The notes under the pieces: model-generated
Told to the model about the DNA's origin: nothing
What the model saw: the letters and a program-made list of their open reading frames with translations, nothing else
The model's database searches: none
Shown: in pieces, positions 31,219 through 41,839 of the stretch
Layout of the letters: each line of letters begins with the position of its first letter
How positions within the stretch are numbered: the stretch's first letter is position 1
Made by a program: the position numbers and the translations under genes
Assembly: GCF_001499905.1 (NCBI RefSeq)
Contig: NZ_LQIS01000053.1
Span: 62,001 to 126,000, forward strand
Length of the DNA: 64,000 nucleotides
From: Mycobacterium sp. GA-1285
GTDB taxonomy: Bacteria; Actinomycetota; Actinomycetes; Mycobacteriales; Mycobacteriaceae
Direction of reading: 5' to 3'

Positions 31219-32031
31219 GTGCCGATCGCTGGATCCTTGAGCGCGCCGTATGAGGACCTCCTGCGGTTGGTGATGGAGCGCGGCACCCCGAAATCCGACC
31301 GCACCGGCACCGGCACCCGCAGCTTGTTCGGTCACCAGATGCGCTATGACCTCGCGGCCGGTTTTCCGCTCATCACCACCAAGAAGGTGCACACCAAGTC
31401 GATCGTCTACGAGCTGTTGTGGTTCCTGCGCGGTGACTCGAACGTGCGCTGGCTGCAGGATCGCGGCGTCACCATTTGGGATGAATGGGCTTCTCCGACA
31501 GGGGATCTCGGACCGGTCTACGGTGTGCAGTGGCGATCCTGGCCGACGCCGTCGGGCGAGCACATCGACCAGATCAGCGCCGCGCTGGAGCTGCTGAAGT
31601 CAGACCCCGACTCGCGCCGCAACATCGTCTCGGCGTGGAACGTCGGCGAGATTCCGCAGATGGCGCTGCCGCCGTGCCACGCCTTCTTCCAGTTCTACGT
31701 CGCTGAGGGCAAACTCTCGTGCCAGCTGTATCAGCGCAGCGCTGATCTTTTCCTCGGGGTGCCGTTCAACATCGCCAGCTACGCGCTGCTCACCCACATG
31801 ATGGCGGCGCAGGCCGGGCTGGAGGTCGGCGAGTTCATCTGGACGGGCGGGGACTGCCACATCTACGACAACCACGTCGAGCAGGTGCAGTTGCAGCTCA
31901 GCCGCGACCCGCGCCCGTATCCGGAACTCGTTCTCGCGCCGCGAGATTCGATCTTCGACTACACCTACGAAGACGTCGCCATCCTCAACTACGATCCGCA
32001 TCCGGCGATCAAGGCCCCGGTTGCGGTCTGA
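31219..32031 (+). CDS. thyA: Thymidylate synthase ThyA
   Basis: Converts dUMP to dTMP with methylene-tetrahydrofolate, yielding dihydrofolate; 270 residues. The catalytic Cys (about 153) is in [12 protein letters not shown]; the folate/dUMP sites are visible as SDRTGTGT near 26, [10 protein letters not shown] near 134, [18 protein letters not shown] near 172 and the C-terminal IKAPVAV. GTG 31219 follows a leaderless -10. It overlaps dfrA, which recycles the dihydrofolate it makes, while the flavin-dependent ThyX is encoded 3 kb away. Confidence 0.97.
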   Translation: MPIAGSLSAPYEDLLRLVMERGTPKSDRTGTGTRSLFGHQMRYDLAAGFPLITTKKVHTKSIVYELLWFLRGDSNVRWLQDRGVTIWDEWASPTGDLGPVYGVQWRSWPTPSGEHIDQISAALELLKSDPDSRRNIVSAWNVGEIPQMALPPCHAFFQFYVAEGKLSCQLYQRSADLFLGVPFNIASYALLTHMMAAQAGLEVGEFIWTGGDCHIYDNHVEQVQLQLSRDPRPYPELVLAPRDSIFDYTYEDVAILNYDPHPAIKAPVAV

Positions 32032-32509
32032 CGTCGGGCTGATCTGGGCCCAGTCGAGTTCTGGTGTCATCGGCCGCGACGGCGGGATCCCGTGGCGGCT
32101 GCCCGAGGATCAGGCTCGGTTCAAGGAACTGACGATGGGCCACACCGTCGTCATGGGCAGGTTGACGTGGGAGTCGCTGCCCGCCAAGGTTCGTCCGCTG
32201 CCCGGGCGCCGCAACGTGGTGCTCACGCACCGGCGCGACTATGCCGCCGAGGGGGCCGAGGTGGTGGCATCGCTGGACGACGCGTTGACCGATCATCCGG
32301 TTTGGGTGATCGGCGGAGCGCAGATCTACACGGCGGCCCTGCCGCTCGCCACGCGCTGCGAGGTGACCGAGGTCGAGATCGACCTGCCGCGCCAGGATGC
32401 CGATGTGATGGCCCCGGTGCTCGACGAGTCCTGGATCGGTGCGGCGGGGGATTGGCTGACCAGCACCTCGGGTTTGCGCTATCGGTTCTACAGCTACCGG
32501 CGGCGCTGA
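32021..32509 (+). CDS. dfrA: Dihydrofolate reductase
   Basis: Reduces dihydrofolate to tetrahydrofolate with NADPH; target of trimethoprim and methotrexate. The 162 residues show [27 protein letters not shown] with the catalytic Asp/Glu-type residue after [17 protein letters not shown], and VIGGAQIY for cofactor binding. No ATG or GTG precedes the conserved VGLIWAQ segment, so TTG 32021, inside the end of thyA, is the most likely start. The 11-base overlap implies coupled translation. Confidence 0.95.
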   Translation: MRSDVGLIWAQSSSGVIGRDGGIPWRLPEDQARFKELTMGHTVVMGRLTWESLPAKVRPLPGRRNVVLTHRRDYAAEGAEVVASLDDALTDHPVWVIGGAQIYTAALPLATRCEVTEVEIDLPRQDADVMAPVLDESWIGAAGDWLTSTSGLRYRFYSYRRR

Positions 32510-32548
32510 GCAGCACGCGGTGTCGGTGGTGTCGGGCACGATGGCGGG

Positions 32549-33763
32549 GTGCCCAGACTCACGGCCGACCAGGCGCGGCGTGTCGCCGTCGCCGCGCAGG
32601 GTCTCGCCGAACCGCGTCCGCGGGCGCCTGTCACCCGGGCGCACCTGCGCAGGCTGATCTCGCGTATCCAGGTGTTGCAATTGGATTCGGTGTCGGTGTC
32701 GGTGCGCGCCCACTACGCGCCCGTGTTCAGCCGGCTCGGGCCGTACGACCGCGATCTACTCGACAGGGCGGCGTGGAGCCATTCGGCGCGATCCCCGCGG
32801 ATGCTGGTCGAATATTGGGCGCACGAGGCGGCGCTGATGGCGGTCGACGACTGGCCGCTGCTGCGCTGGCGGATGCGCGAGTACACGCACGGCCGGTGGG
32901 GCGAGGAGATCGTCAAGAAGAACGCCAAGCTGGCCGACGAGGTTGTGCGCGCCGTGACCGAGCTTGGCCCGTCGACCGCGGGGCAGATAGAAGCGCATCT
33001 GGGCGCGGAGCAGCGGGGTCGCAAAGGCCCGTGGTGGGACCGCAGCGTCACGAAGTGGGTGACCGAGGCGCTGTGGTCGTCGGGAGTGTTGGCGACGGCG
33101 ACACGGGTCGCGTTCGCGCGGCACTATGACCTGTCCGAGCGGGTGCTGCCGCCGGAGGTGCTTGCGCGTGAGGTCGACGAGGCGGACGCCGTCAGGGAAC
33201 TCGTGCTGAGGTCTTCGGGCGCGCTGGGTGTCGGCACCGAGCAGGACATCCGGGACTACTTTCGGTTGTCGCCGGCGCAGGCGAAACCCGCGATCGCGAA
33301 GTTGGTCGCCGACGGCGAACTGGAACCGGTTGAGGTCGACGGGTGGAAGGCGCCCGCGTATCTGCGGGCGGGACAGATCATTCCGCGGCGCGACCGCGGA
33401 ACGGCACTGCTGTGCCCGTTCGACCCGATGATCTTCTTCCGCCCGCGGGTCGAGCGCCTGTTCGGTGGCTTCAAGTACCGCATCGAGATCTACACACCGG
33501 CGGAAAAGCGGCAGTACGGGTACTACGTGTGGCCGTTTCTGCTCGACGGTGAACTGGTCGGTCGGGTCGACTTGAAGGCCGATCGGGCCAGCGACGCGCT
33601 GCATGTTGTCGGCGCGTTCGTGGAGGAGGGCGCGGAGCGGTCGCGGGTTGCGGACGCAGTGGCGGGTGAGTTGAGGACGATGGCGTCGTGGCTCGGCTTA
33701 GCCGATGTCACCGTCGGCGACAACGGTGATCTGGCGCGTCTCTTGCGCCGAACGTCGGGTTGA
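32549..33763 (+). CDS. AlkZ/YcaQ-like winged-helix DNA glycosylase
   Basis: A 404-residue protein of the HTH_42 family (tandem winged-helix DNA-binding fold) that includes E. coli YcaQ and Streptomyces AlkZ, glycosylases that unhook DNA crosslinks and bulky lesions. The expected catalytic region is RIQVLQLDSVSV near residue 36, giving a Q-Leu-D version of the Q-x-Q/Q-x-D motif; other conserved blocks are EYWAHEAALM near 88 and the C-terminal RPRVERLFGGFKYRIEIYTPAEKRQYGYYVWPFLLDG region. DNA-repair activity is inferred from the family. Confidence 0.8.
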   Translation: MPRLTADQARRVAVAAQGLAEPRPRAPVTRAHLRRLISRIQVLQLDSVSVSVRAHYAPVFSRLGPYDRDLLDRAAWSHSARSPRMLVEYWAHEAALMAVDDWPLLRWRMREYTHGRWGEEIVKKNAKLADEVVRAVTELGPSTAGQIEAHLGAEQRGRKGPWWDRSVTKWVTEALWSSGVLATATRVAFARHYDLSERVLPPEVLAREVDEADAVRELVLRSSGALGVGTEQDIRDYFRLSPAQAKPAIAKLVADGELEPVEVDGWKAPAYLRAGQIIPRRDRGTALLCPFDPMIFFRPRVERLFGGFKYRIEIYTPAEKRQYGYYVWPFLLDGELVGRVDLKADRASDALHVVGAFVEEGAERSRVADAVAGELRTMASWLGLADVTVGDNGDLARLLRRTSG

Positions 33764-33792
33764 CGCAGCCCGACACTCGGCCGGAAAGCCGC

Positions 33793-34092
33793 TTAGACGC
33801 AGTCGGCGCAGATCGTACGGTCCCCGGACTGCAGTGCCAGCCGGCTGTGGTGCTGCACCAGGAAGCAGCTCGAGCAGGTGAACTCGTCGGCCTGCTTCGG
33901 CAGCACCCGCACAGTGAGCTCCTCGCCGGACAGGTCCACGTCGGGTAGGTCGATCGGGTCGACCCCATCGCCGTCATCGACGTCGAGAACTGCGACGTCA
34001 GCCTGGCCGCGCCTGGCGGCGATCGCCTCGAGTGACTCGTCGACCGCTTCGTCGGTGTCCTTCACACGGGGTGCGTCGTAATCGGTGGCCAT
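33793..34092 (-). CDS. DUF4193 zinc-ribbon-like protein
   Basis: A 99-residue, strongly acidic soluble protein. The N-terminal half is Asp/Glu-rich (DEAVDESLEAIAARR, DVDDGDGVDPIDLPDVDLSGEEL); the C-terminus carries CSSC and CADC, a likely four-Cys zinc site. This matches the actinobacterial DUF4193 family; M. tuberculosis Rv2699c is a member from memory. Function unknown. AGAGAGGGAG lies at good distance before ATG 34092. Confidence 0.8.
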   Translation of the reverse strand: MATDYDAPRVKDTDEAVDESLEAIAARRGQADVAVLDVDDGDGVDPIDLPDVDLSGEELTVRVLPKQADEFTCSSCFLVQHHSRLALQSGDRTICADCV

Positions 34093-34310
34093 CAGTCACA
34101 CTCCCTCTCTAGATCGGCGTTTGGGTAACACCGATTGAGAACGGGTTTGTTCCCGGCTCGCGCGCGGTCGAAACCTCGATTCTTCGCTTGGTTCGTCGCC
34201 GAATGTGCGATCTGATCCGCAGCCACCGGCGAGTCGCGGATGAAACCGCACACCCGGCGTTCGGCTCGACGCCCTGCCACGCGCCGGCCTGCATTATCGA
34301 CGGTCCGCGT

Positions 34311-34316
34311 TAGGGT
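34311..34316 (+). promoter_or_regulatory. -10 element of thyX (leaderless)
   Basis: TAGGGT ends 5 bases before GTG 34322. The rest of the 229-base gap to the divergent DUF4193 gene shows no other clear feature. Confidence 0.45.
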
Positions 34317-34321
34317 GAGCC

Positions 34322-35086
34322 GTGGCCGAGACCTCGCCGCTGCGCGTCCAACTGATCGCCAAAACGGAGTTCACCGCGCCGCCGGATGTGCCCTGGGAAA
34401 CCGACGCCGACGGCGGACCCGCGCTCGTCGAGTTCGCCGGCCGCGCGTGCTATCAGAGCTGGTCCAAACCGAATCCCCGTACGGCCACCAACGCCGGTTA
34501 CCTTCGCCACATCATCGACGTCGGCCACTTCTCGGTGCTCGAGCACGCGTCGGTCTCCTTCTACATCACCGGCGTCTCCCGGTCGTGCACCCACGAGTTG
34601 ATCCGCCACCGTCACTTCTCGTACTCGCAGCTCTCGCAGCGCTACGTCCCCGAGCACGACGCGCAGGTCGTGGTTCCGCCGGGCATCGAGGACGACGTGG
34701 AGCTGGTCGAGTTGTTCACCGCGGCCACCGATGCGAGCCGCGCCGCCTACACCGAGCTGCTCGAGCGCCTCGAAGCCAGATTCCGGGGCGACGAGCCCGG
34801 GGAGAAACTCGGTGTTCTGCGACGCAAGCAGGCGCGACAGGCCGCGCGTGCGGTGCTGCCCAACGCCACTGAGACCCGCATCGTCGTGACCGGCAACTAC
34901 CGGGCCTGGCGACATTTCATCGCGATGCGGGCCAGCGAGCACGCCGACGTGGAGATTCGTCGGCTGGCCATCGAGTGCCTGCGCCAACTGGTCGACGTCG
35001 CACCGCAGGTGTTCAGTGACTTCGAGATCTCCATGCTGTCCGACGGCACGGAGGTCGCCACTTCCCCTCTGGCCACGGAAGCGTGA
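34322..35086 (+). CDS. thyX: Flavin-dependent thymidylate synthase ThyX
   Basis: FAD/NADPH-dependent dTMP synthesis that leaves tetrahydrofolate intact; 254 residues. The ThyX motif [14 protein letters not shown] starts near residue 95; other family blocks are [29 protein letters not shown] near 72 and [16 protein letters not shown] near 190. Having both ThyA and ThyX is normal for mycobacteria. It is followed 24 bases later by dapA, which has its own -10. Confidence 0.97.
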   Translation: MAETSPLRVQLIAKTEFTAPPDVPWETDADGGPALVEFAGRACYQSWSKPNPRTATNAGYLRHIIDVGHFSVLEHASVSFYITGVSRSCTHELIRHRHFSYSQLSQRYVPEHDAQVVVPPGIEDDVELVELFTAATDASRAAYTELLERLEARFRGDEPGEKLGVLRRKQARQAARAVLPNATETRIVVTGNYRAWRHFIAMRASEHADVEIRRLAIECLRQLVDVAPQVFSDFEISMLSDGTEVATSPLATEA

Positions 35087-36012
<926 letters not shown>

Positions 36013-36013
<1 letters not shown>

Positions 36014-37692
36014 TGAACGAAGAACTCGACCCACCGGGGCCGTTGGCCCCGGGCGGACTACGGGTCACTGCGCTGGGCGGGATCAGTGAAATCGGCCGGA
36101 ACATGACCGTTTTCGAGCATCTGGGCCGACTGCTGATCGTCGACTGTGGAGTCTTGTTTCCCACCCACGACGAGCCCGGCGTCGACCTGATCCTGCCCGA
36201 CCTGCGCCTGATCGAGAACCGGCTCGACGAGGTCGAGGCGCTGGTGCTCACCCACGCGCACGAAGACCACATCGGCGCGATCCCGTTTCTGCTCAAGCTG
36301 CGTCGCGACATCCCGGTGGTCGGCTCGCAGTTCACTCTGGCGCTCGTGGCCGAGAAGTGCCGCGAGCACCGGATCAAGCCGGTTTTCATCGAAGTGGACG
36401 AGGGCCAGAGTTCCAGACATGGCGTGTTCGAATGCGAATACTTCGCGGTCAACCACTCGATCCCCGGCTGCCTGGCCATCGCGATCCACACCGGCGCCGG
36501 CACGGTACTGCACACCGGGGACATCAAGCTCGACCAGTCACCGCCCGACGGCAAGCCCACCGACCTGCCCGGAATGTCACGACTCGGCGATGCCGGCGTC
36601 GACCTGTTCCTGTGTGACTCGACCAACGCCGAGATTCCGGGCGTCGGACCGTCGGAGAGCGAGATCGGGCCGAACATGCACCGGCTGATCCGCAGCGCCC
36701 AGGGCCGCGTCATCGTGGCGTGTTTCGCCTCCAATGTCGGTCGGGTGCAACAGATCATCGACGCGTCGGTGGCGCTGGGCCGCAAGGTCGCGTTCGTCGG
36801 ACGGTCGATGGTCCGCAACATGGGCATCGCCAAGGAGCTCGGATACCTCACGCTGGAAAACGATGACGACATCATCGACATCGGCGCCGCGGAGATGATG
36901 GCCCCCGAGCGCGTCGTGCTCGTCACCACCGGTACGCAGGGCGAGCCGATGGCGGCGCTGTCGCGGATGTCGCGCGGTGAGCACCGCAGCATCACGCTGA
37001 CCGCGGGCGACCTCATCATCATGTCGTCATCGCAGATACCGGGCAACGAGGAAGCGATTTTCGGAGTGCTGGACGCGCTGGCGAAGATCGGTGCTCGGGT
37101 CGTCACGAATGCGCAAGTCCGCGTTCATGTCACCGGGCACGCTTACGCCGGTGAACTGCTGTTCCTCTACAACGGCGTGCGCCCTCGCAACGTGATGCCC
37201 GTGCACGGCACCTGGCGGATGTTGCGCGCCAACGCAGGTCTGGCCGCCCGCACAGGGGTCCCCGAGGACAACATCGTGCTGGCCGAGAACGGCGTCAGCG
37301 TCGACCTGGTGGCAGGCCGGGCGTCGATCGCCGGAGCGGTGCCCACCGGGAAGATGTTCGTCGACGGGTTGGTCACCGGCGATGTCGGTGACGCCGTGGT
37401 CGGCGAACGGCTCACGCTCTCGTCGGGGTTCATCGGCATCACCGTCGTCGTACAGCGCGGCACCGGAAAGCCCGCGGCCGCACCGCATCTGCACTCACGC
37501 GGCTTCTCCGAGGATCCCAAGGCTCTCGAACCGGCCACCCGCAAGGTCGAAGAGGCGCTCGAATCGCTTGTGGCCGAACGGGTCACCGACCTCAACCGCA
37601 TCGCGCAGGCGTCCCGCCGCGCCGTCGGCAAGTGGGTGGGGGAGACCTACCGCCGCCAGCCGATGATCGTGCCGACGGTCATCGAGATCTAG
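36013..37692 (+). CDS. rnj: Ribonuclease J
   Basis: Metallo-beta-lactamase/beta-CASP nuclease with endo- and 5'-exonuclease activity in mRNA decay and rRNA processing; 559 residues. The zinc motif HAHEDHIGA lies near residue 82, with further ligands in HSIPGC and HTGDIKLD and the motif around LFLCDSTNAE; the beta-CASP region includes GRSMVRNMGIA and VTTGTQGEPMAALSRMS. GTG 36013 overlaps the dapA stop by one base. From memory Rv2752c. Confidence 0.95.
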
Positions 37693-37730
37693 GTCGAGGT
37701 CTAGCCGGGTGACATAGCGGTGCGGTCGCC

Positions 37731-37775
37731 GTTGTCACACCGGCCTCACCAGCGGTTGTCACGCCGGCCCACCAG
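37731..37775 (+). repeat. Tandem imperfect 21/22-bp direct repeat
   Basis: GTTGTCACACCGGCCTCACC (37731 onward) and GTTGTCACGCCGGCCCACC (37755 onward) are near-identical units 24 bases apart, each ending in AG. They sit about 40 bases after the rnj stop. Confidence 0.7.
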
Positions 37776-37810
37776 CCTCCGTGGGACCCAGTTGCCGGCT
37801 GCCCGCCTCT

Positions 37811-37845
37811 GAGCGAATTATTCGCTACTAACGAATATTTCGCTC
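37811..37845. promoter_or_regulatory. Nested palindromic operator cluster
   Basis: GCGAATTATTCGC (37813-37825) and ACGAATATTTCGC (37831-37843) are similar near-palindromes 18 bases apart, and the outer ends GAGCGAA/TTCGCTC form another perfect dyad. This pattern is typical of a site for a dimeric regulator binding twice on nearly the same face of DNA. No regulator gene is adjacent, so its partner is unknown. Confidence 0.5.
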
Positions 37846-37987
37846 GTAGCTGGACAGTAAGAGCATGCACTCACCGAGAGGAAGAAGAGGCGGCTGTGAC
37901 TGCTGATCCACCAGGCCCCCAATGCATCGAGGTCCATTACGTCTCCCCGCATCGAGACCGGGACATCTCGCCGCCTTCGCGAGATCG

Positions 37988-38800
37988 TCAGCGCTTGTTG
38001 ACCGACCCGGCGTCGACGGGGAGCGCGACACCGGTGACATAGCGCGCCGCATCGGAAACCAACCACGCCACCGCATTCGCGATGTCCTCGGGCTGCAACA
38101 CCTGCACCGGCAACGCATTGCCCATGTCCTGCGGGGTCTTCTCCGCGATGCTGCCCAGCCACTGCCGCGTCGCTTCATTGTTGATCATCGGGGTGTCCAC
38201 GCCGGCGGGATGCACCGAGTTCACACGGATGTTATGTGGTGCAAGCAGATTGGCGTAGAGCCGCATCAACCCGACGATGCCGTGCTTGGCGGCGACGTAG
38301 CCGATCGCGCCGGGGTCGTCGCTGCCCATCCCGACCAAGCCGACCACGGAACTGGTGAGCACGATCGAGCCGCCCTCGCCATGGGCGATCAACGCTTCCT
38401 TGGACACCTCGACCGTGTGGTGCACGCCGGTGAGGTTCACGTCGATCACATCGCGCCACCCGTCGGCGCCCGACTGCATCGGCGCGATACCTGCGTTGGC
38501 GACGACGATGTCCAGGCGGCCGAACTCGTCGACCCCGGCATGCAGCGCTGTGGCCAACGCATCCTGATCGCGGACATCGGCCTGGCGCGCCACTATTCGC
38601 GCGCCGGTGTCCTTGACGAGCTTCACCGTTTCGGCCAGATCATCGGCCGTCGCCAACGGATAGGGCACGGACGCGATCTGGTCACAGAGATCCACGGCGA
38701 TGATGTCCGCGCCGTCGGAGCCCAGCTTCACCGCCTCCGCGCGGCCCTGGCCCCGTGCCGCGCCGGTGATGAACGCGACTTTGCCTGCAAGCCCGGGCAT
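37988..38800 (-). CDS. Mycofactocin-coupled SDR family oxidoreductase
   Basis: Short-chain dehydrogenase of 270 residues. The cofactor motif is TGAARGQG near 10, followed by [12 protein letters not shown]; the NAG motif is VANAGIAP near 92 and the catalytic Ser and Tyr-x-x-x-Lys are in VLTSSVVG and GYVAAKHG. The ARGQGR plus extended ADIIAVD region is the mark of SDRs that hold NAD tightly and pass electrons to mycofactocin. The mycofactocin genes are not in this window. From memory Rv2750. ATG 38800 overlaps the stop of the ABM-domain gene, so the two are one operon. Confidence 0.85.
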   Translation of the reverse strand: MPGLAGKVAFITGAARGQGRAEAVKLGSDGADIIAVDLCDQIASVPYPLATADDLAETVKLVKDTGARIVARQADVRDQDALATALHAGVDEFGRLDIVVANAGIAPMQSGADGWRDVIDVNLTGVHHTVEVSKEALIAHGEGGSIVLTSSVVGLVGMGSDDPGAIGYVAAKHGIVGLMRLYANLLAPHNIRVNSVHPAGVDTPMINNEATRQWLGSIAEKTPQDMGNALPVQVLQPEDIANAVAWLVSDAARYVTGVALPVDAGSVNKR

Positions 38801-39126
38801 CAGGACCGCAGCGCGCCCTTGCTGGGGTCGCCGGCGACGACCGGCTGCAGCATCTTGATGTCGGGCGCGCCGTCGAGGTGCTCGCCGACCGTGCCGAACA
38901 GCTCCCCGATGGCCGGAGCGGTGCTGTGTGTCTTCAACGCGTCCTCGTCGGCCCATTGCTCGACGAACACGAAGGTGCCGTTCGCTTCGTGCAGCGCATA
39001 GAGCTCGCAGCCGGGCTCCTGGTGGACCGCCTCGATCGCTTTCTTGCAGGCCTCCCGCACGGTGTCGACGGATTCGGGTTTGGCGGTCATGGTGGCGACA
39101 ACGACAACTTTGTTCTGGCTGGGCAT
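38800..39126 (-). CDS. Antibiotic biosynthesis monooxygenase (ABM) domain protein
   Basis: A 108-residue single-domain protein of the dimeric alpha/beta ABM (quinol monooxygenase-like) type: [25 protein letters not shown] then [33 protein letters not shown]. It could be a small cofactor-free oxygenase or a binding partner of the SDR, with which it overlaps. GAGGAGTC is about 12 bases before ATG 39126 and a -10 (TAGGCT, minus strand, 39175-39170) lies upstream. From memory Rv2749. Confidence 0.82.
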   Translation of the reverse strand: MPSQNKVVVVATMTAKPESVDTVREACKKAIEAVHQEPGCELYALHEANGTFVFVEQWADEDALKTHSTAPAIGELFGTVGEHLDGAPDIKMLQPVVAGDPSKGALRS

Positions 39127-39341
39127 CGGGCGGACTGACTCCTCGGTGAGTGCTGCTGGACGAGTGCACAGCCTACTCACCGACACCCGCACCGCGGGCA
39201 GCGCTTTGCTGATGACGTGGTGGTCGGCAAGCCCGCCCACGTGGCGATTCGGTCGTTTCCGCGCGGTAAGTCGCAAAAGGGCATCAATCGATACGGATCT
39301 GTAACCCGTGTGGCAGATAGTGATTGTGGGGCTAGAGCGAC

Positions 39342-39347
39342 TAGGCT
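39342..39347 (+). promoter_or_regulatory. -10 element of ftsK (leaderless)
   Basis: TAGGCT ends 7 bases before ATG 39355 and supports that start over longer upstream frames. Confidence 0.5.
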
Positions 39348-39354
39348 TACATGC

Positions 39355-41835
39355 ATGCCTAGTAAGACCGCAGCGCGCTCTGGAAGTCGTTCGGCCAGGT
39401 CAAAGCCGGCTGCGCGATCGGGTCGCCGGGCGGCGCCGCGACGTAAGCCGGCAGCGCGCCGGACGTCGTCACCCATCTCGTCGGCCGGCGCCTCGGTGGG
39501 GCGCGGTGTGCGGGCGGGTTGGTTGATGTTGGCCAAAGGTGCCGGCACCACCGCACGTTCGGTCGGTCGCGCCCGCGATCTGGAACCCGGCCATCGGCGT
39601 GACGGCATCGCGTTGGCACTTCTCGGCTTGGCCGTGATCGTCGCGGCCAGTTCATGGTTCAGCGCCGCCGGTCCGGTTGGCGACTGGCTCGACACGTTTC
39701 TAGGGACGTTGATCGGTGCCGCCGTAGTGCTTGTCCCGCTGGCATTGGCCGCCATCGGTGTGACGCTCATGCGCACCGAACCGGACCCGGACGCCAGGCC
39801 GAGGCTGATCCTGGGTTCGGCGATGATCGCGCTGCCCGCCCTCGGGTTGTGGCATCTGTGGGCCGGTTCGCCGCAGGATCCGGCGGCGCGTCGACAAGCG
39901 TCGGGCTTCTTCGGGTTCGCAATAGGCGGTCCCCTCTCCGACGGGCTGACAGCGTGGATCGCCGCGCCGCTGTTGTTCATCGGTGTGTTGTTCGGTGTAT
40001 TGCTGGTGACCGGCACGACGATTCGCGAAGTGCCCGCGACGGTACGGTCCATGTTCTCCGCGCGTGGTTACGACGATTACGACGGCGACGATTACAACGA
40101 CGACGATTACGACGGCGATTACGACGGCGAGGACACCGCCGTCCTCTCCGACTCCGACGACTTCTCCGACGGCTACTACGACGACCCGTCGAGCGATCCG
40201 GCTCAGGCGTGGCCCATCGGCTCGCCCATGGAGAACTATCCGCTATCCGACGAAGCGCCGACCGTCCCCGAACCGACCGCGAAGACCCGCAAGAAGAAGC
40301 CGAAACAGTCGACGTTGTCGTTGGACCGAGTCGTCGACGGACCGTACGCGCTGCCGTCACTGGATCTTCTGATCGCCGGTGATCCTCCGAAACGCCGCAG
40401 CGCGGGCAACGATCGGATGATCGAGGCGATCACCGAGGTGCTCGACCAGTTCAAGGTCGACGCATCGGTCACCGGCTGCACCCGGGGTCCGACCGTCACG
40501 CGTTACCAGGTCGAGCTCGGGCCGGGCGTCAAAGTGGAGAAGATCACTGCGCTGCAACGCAATATCGCCTATGCAGTCGCAACCGAGAGCGTGCGGATGC
40601 TGGCGCCGATTCCCGGCAAGTCCGCGGTCGGCATCGAGGTTCCCAACGTCGACCGCGAAATGGTGCGTCTGGCTGACGTGCTGACCGATCCGGATACCCG
40701 GAGCGACCACCACCCACTGGTCATCGGTCTGGGTAAAGACATTGAAGGCGAGTACATTTCGGCGAACCTTGCCAAGATGCCGCATCTGCTGGTCGCCGGC
40801 TCGACCGGTTCGGGTAAGTCGAGCTTCGTGAACTCGATGCTGGTGTCCCTTTTGGTGCGGGCCACACCGGAAGAGGTCAGGATGATCCTGATCGACCCGA
40901 AGATGGTGGAACTGACGCCCTACGAGGGTATTCCGCACCTCATCACGCCGATCATCACCCAGCCGAAGAAGGCCGCCGCCGCGCTGGCGTGGCTGGTCGA
41001 GGAGATGGAGCAGCGCTACCAGGACATGCAGGCCTCGCGGGTGCGTCACATCGACGACTTCAACAAGAAGGTGCGCTCCGGCGAGATCACCACGCCGCTG
41101 GGCAGCCAGCGCGAGTACAAGCCCTACCCGTACATCGTCGCGATCGTCGACGAGTTGGCCGACCTCATGATGACTGCCCCCCGCGATGTCGAGGACGCGA
41201 TCGTGCGCATCACCCAGAAGGCCCGCGCGGCGGGCATTCACCTGGTGCTGGCCACGCAGCGGCCGTCGGTGGACGTCGTCACCGGCCTCATCAAGACCAA
41301 CGTGCCGTCACGGTTGGCGTTCGCGACGTCGTCATTGACCGACAGCCGCGTCATCCTCGACCAGCAGGGCGCCGAGAAGCTGATCGGCATGGGCGACGGG
41401 CTGTTCCTGCCGATGGGTGCCAACAAGCCGATTCGGCTGCAGGGAGCGTTCATCACCGACGACGAGATCCATGCCGTCGTGGAAGCGACCAAGTCTCAGG
41501 CCGAACCCGAGTACACCGAGGGCGTCACCAACGCCAAGACCCACAGCGAGCGCACCGACGTCGACCCCGACATCGGCGACGACATGGACGTCTTCCTGCA
41601 GGCGGTCGAGCTGGTGGTGTCGAGCCAGTTCGGGTCGACGTCGATGTTGCAGCGCAAACTGCGCGTCGGGTTCGCCAAGGCCGGCCGGTTGATGGATCTG
41701 ATGGAGACCCGCAACATCGTCGGGCCGAGCGAGGGTTCCAAGGCTCGCGAAGTCCTCGTCAAACCCGACGAACTGGCGGCGACGCTGGCGTCGATCCGCG
41801 GATCGGACACCGGCAGCGACGACGACGACGGGTGA
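39355..41835 (+). CDS. ftsK: DNA translocase FtsK
   Basis: Septal membrane protein and ATP-driven DNA pump that clears chromosome ends during division; 826 residues. A basic N-terminus (Arg/Ala/Ser-rich) is followed by four membrane helices (about residues 84-215), an acidic linker with a YDDYDGDDYNDDDYDGDYDG-type repeat near 238-260, and the motor with Walker A GSTGSGKS near 481-488 and Walker B IVAIVDELADLM. The C-terminal gamma domain (SSQFGSTSMLQRKLRVGFAK) reads DNA polarity motifs. It ends four bases from the convergent argA. Confidence 0.96.
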   Translation: MPSKTAARSGSRSARSKPAARSGRRAAPRRKPAARRTSSPISSAGASVGRGVRAGWLMLAKGAGTTARSVGRARDLEPGHRRDGIALALLGLAVIVAASSWFSAAGPVGDWLDTFLGTLIGAAVVLVPLALAAIGVTLMRTEPDPDARPRLILGSAMIALPALGLWHLWAGSPQDPAARRQASGFFGFAIGGPLSDGLTAWIAAPLLFIGVLFGVLLVTGTTIREVPATVRSMFSARGYDDYDGDDYNDDDYDGDYDGEDTAVLSDSDDFSDGYYDDPSSDPAQAWPIGSPMENYPLSDEAPTVPEPTAKTRKKKPKQSTLSLDRVVDGPYALPSLDLLIAGDPPKRRSAGNDRMIEAITEVLDQFKVDASVTGCTRGPTVTRYQVELGPGVKVEKITALQRNIAYAVATESVRMLAPIPGKSAVGIEVPNVDREMVRLADVLTDPDTRSDHHPLVIGLGKDIEGEYISANLAKMPHLLVAGSTGSGKSSFVNSMLVSLLVRATPEEVRMILIDPKMVELTPYEGIPHLITPIITQPKKAAAALAWLVEEMEQRYQDMQASRVRHIDDFNKKVRSGEITTPLGSQREYKPYPYIVAIVDELADLMMTAPRDVEDAIVRITQKARAAGIHLVLATQRPSVDVVTGLIKTNVPSRLAFATSSLTDSRVILDQQGAEKLIGMGDGLFLPMGANKPIRLQGAFITDDEIHAVVEATKSQAEPEYTEGVTNAKTHSERTDVDPDIGDDMDVFLQAVELVVSSQFGSTSMLQRKLRVGFAKAGRLMDLMETRNIVGPSEGSKAREVLVKPDELAATLASIRGSDTGSDDDDG

Positions 41836-41839
41836 TTTG

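Larger units (their letters stand above)
37693..37895. other. Intergenic region after rnj with direct repeats and operator-like palindromes
   Basis: No gene is recognised here. Two structures stand out and are listed separately: a 21/22-bp direct repeat (37731-37775) and a cluster of AT-rich palindromes (37811-37845). The second is strikingly A/T-rich for this genome. Downstream, AGAGG stands at good distance before GTG 37896, which opens a 48-codon frame (stop at 38040-38042) overlapping the 3' end of the SDR gene on the other strand; I do not recognise the peptide and give it low weight. Confidence 0.4.
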
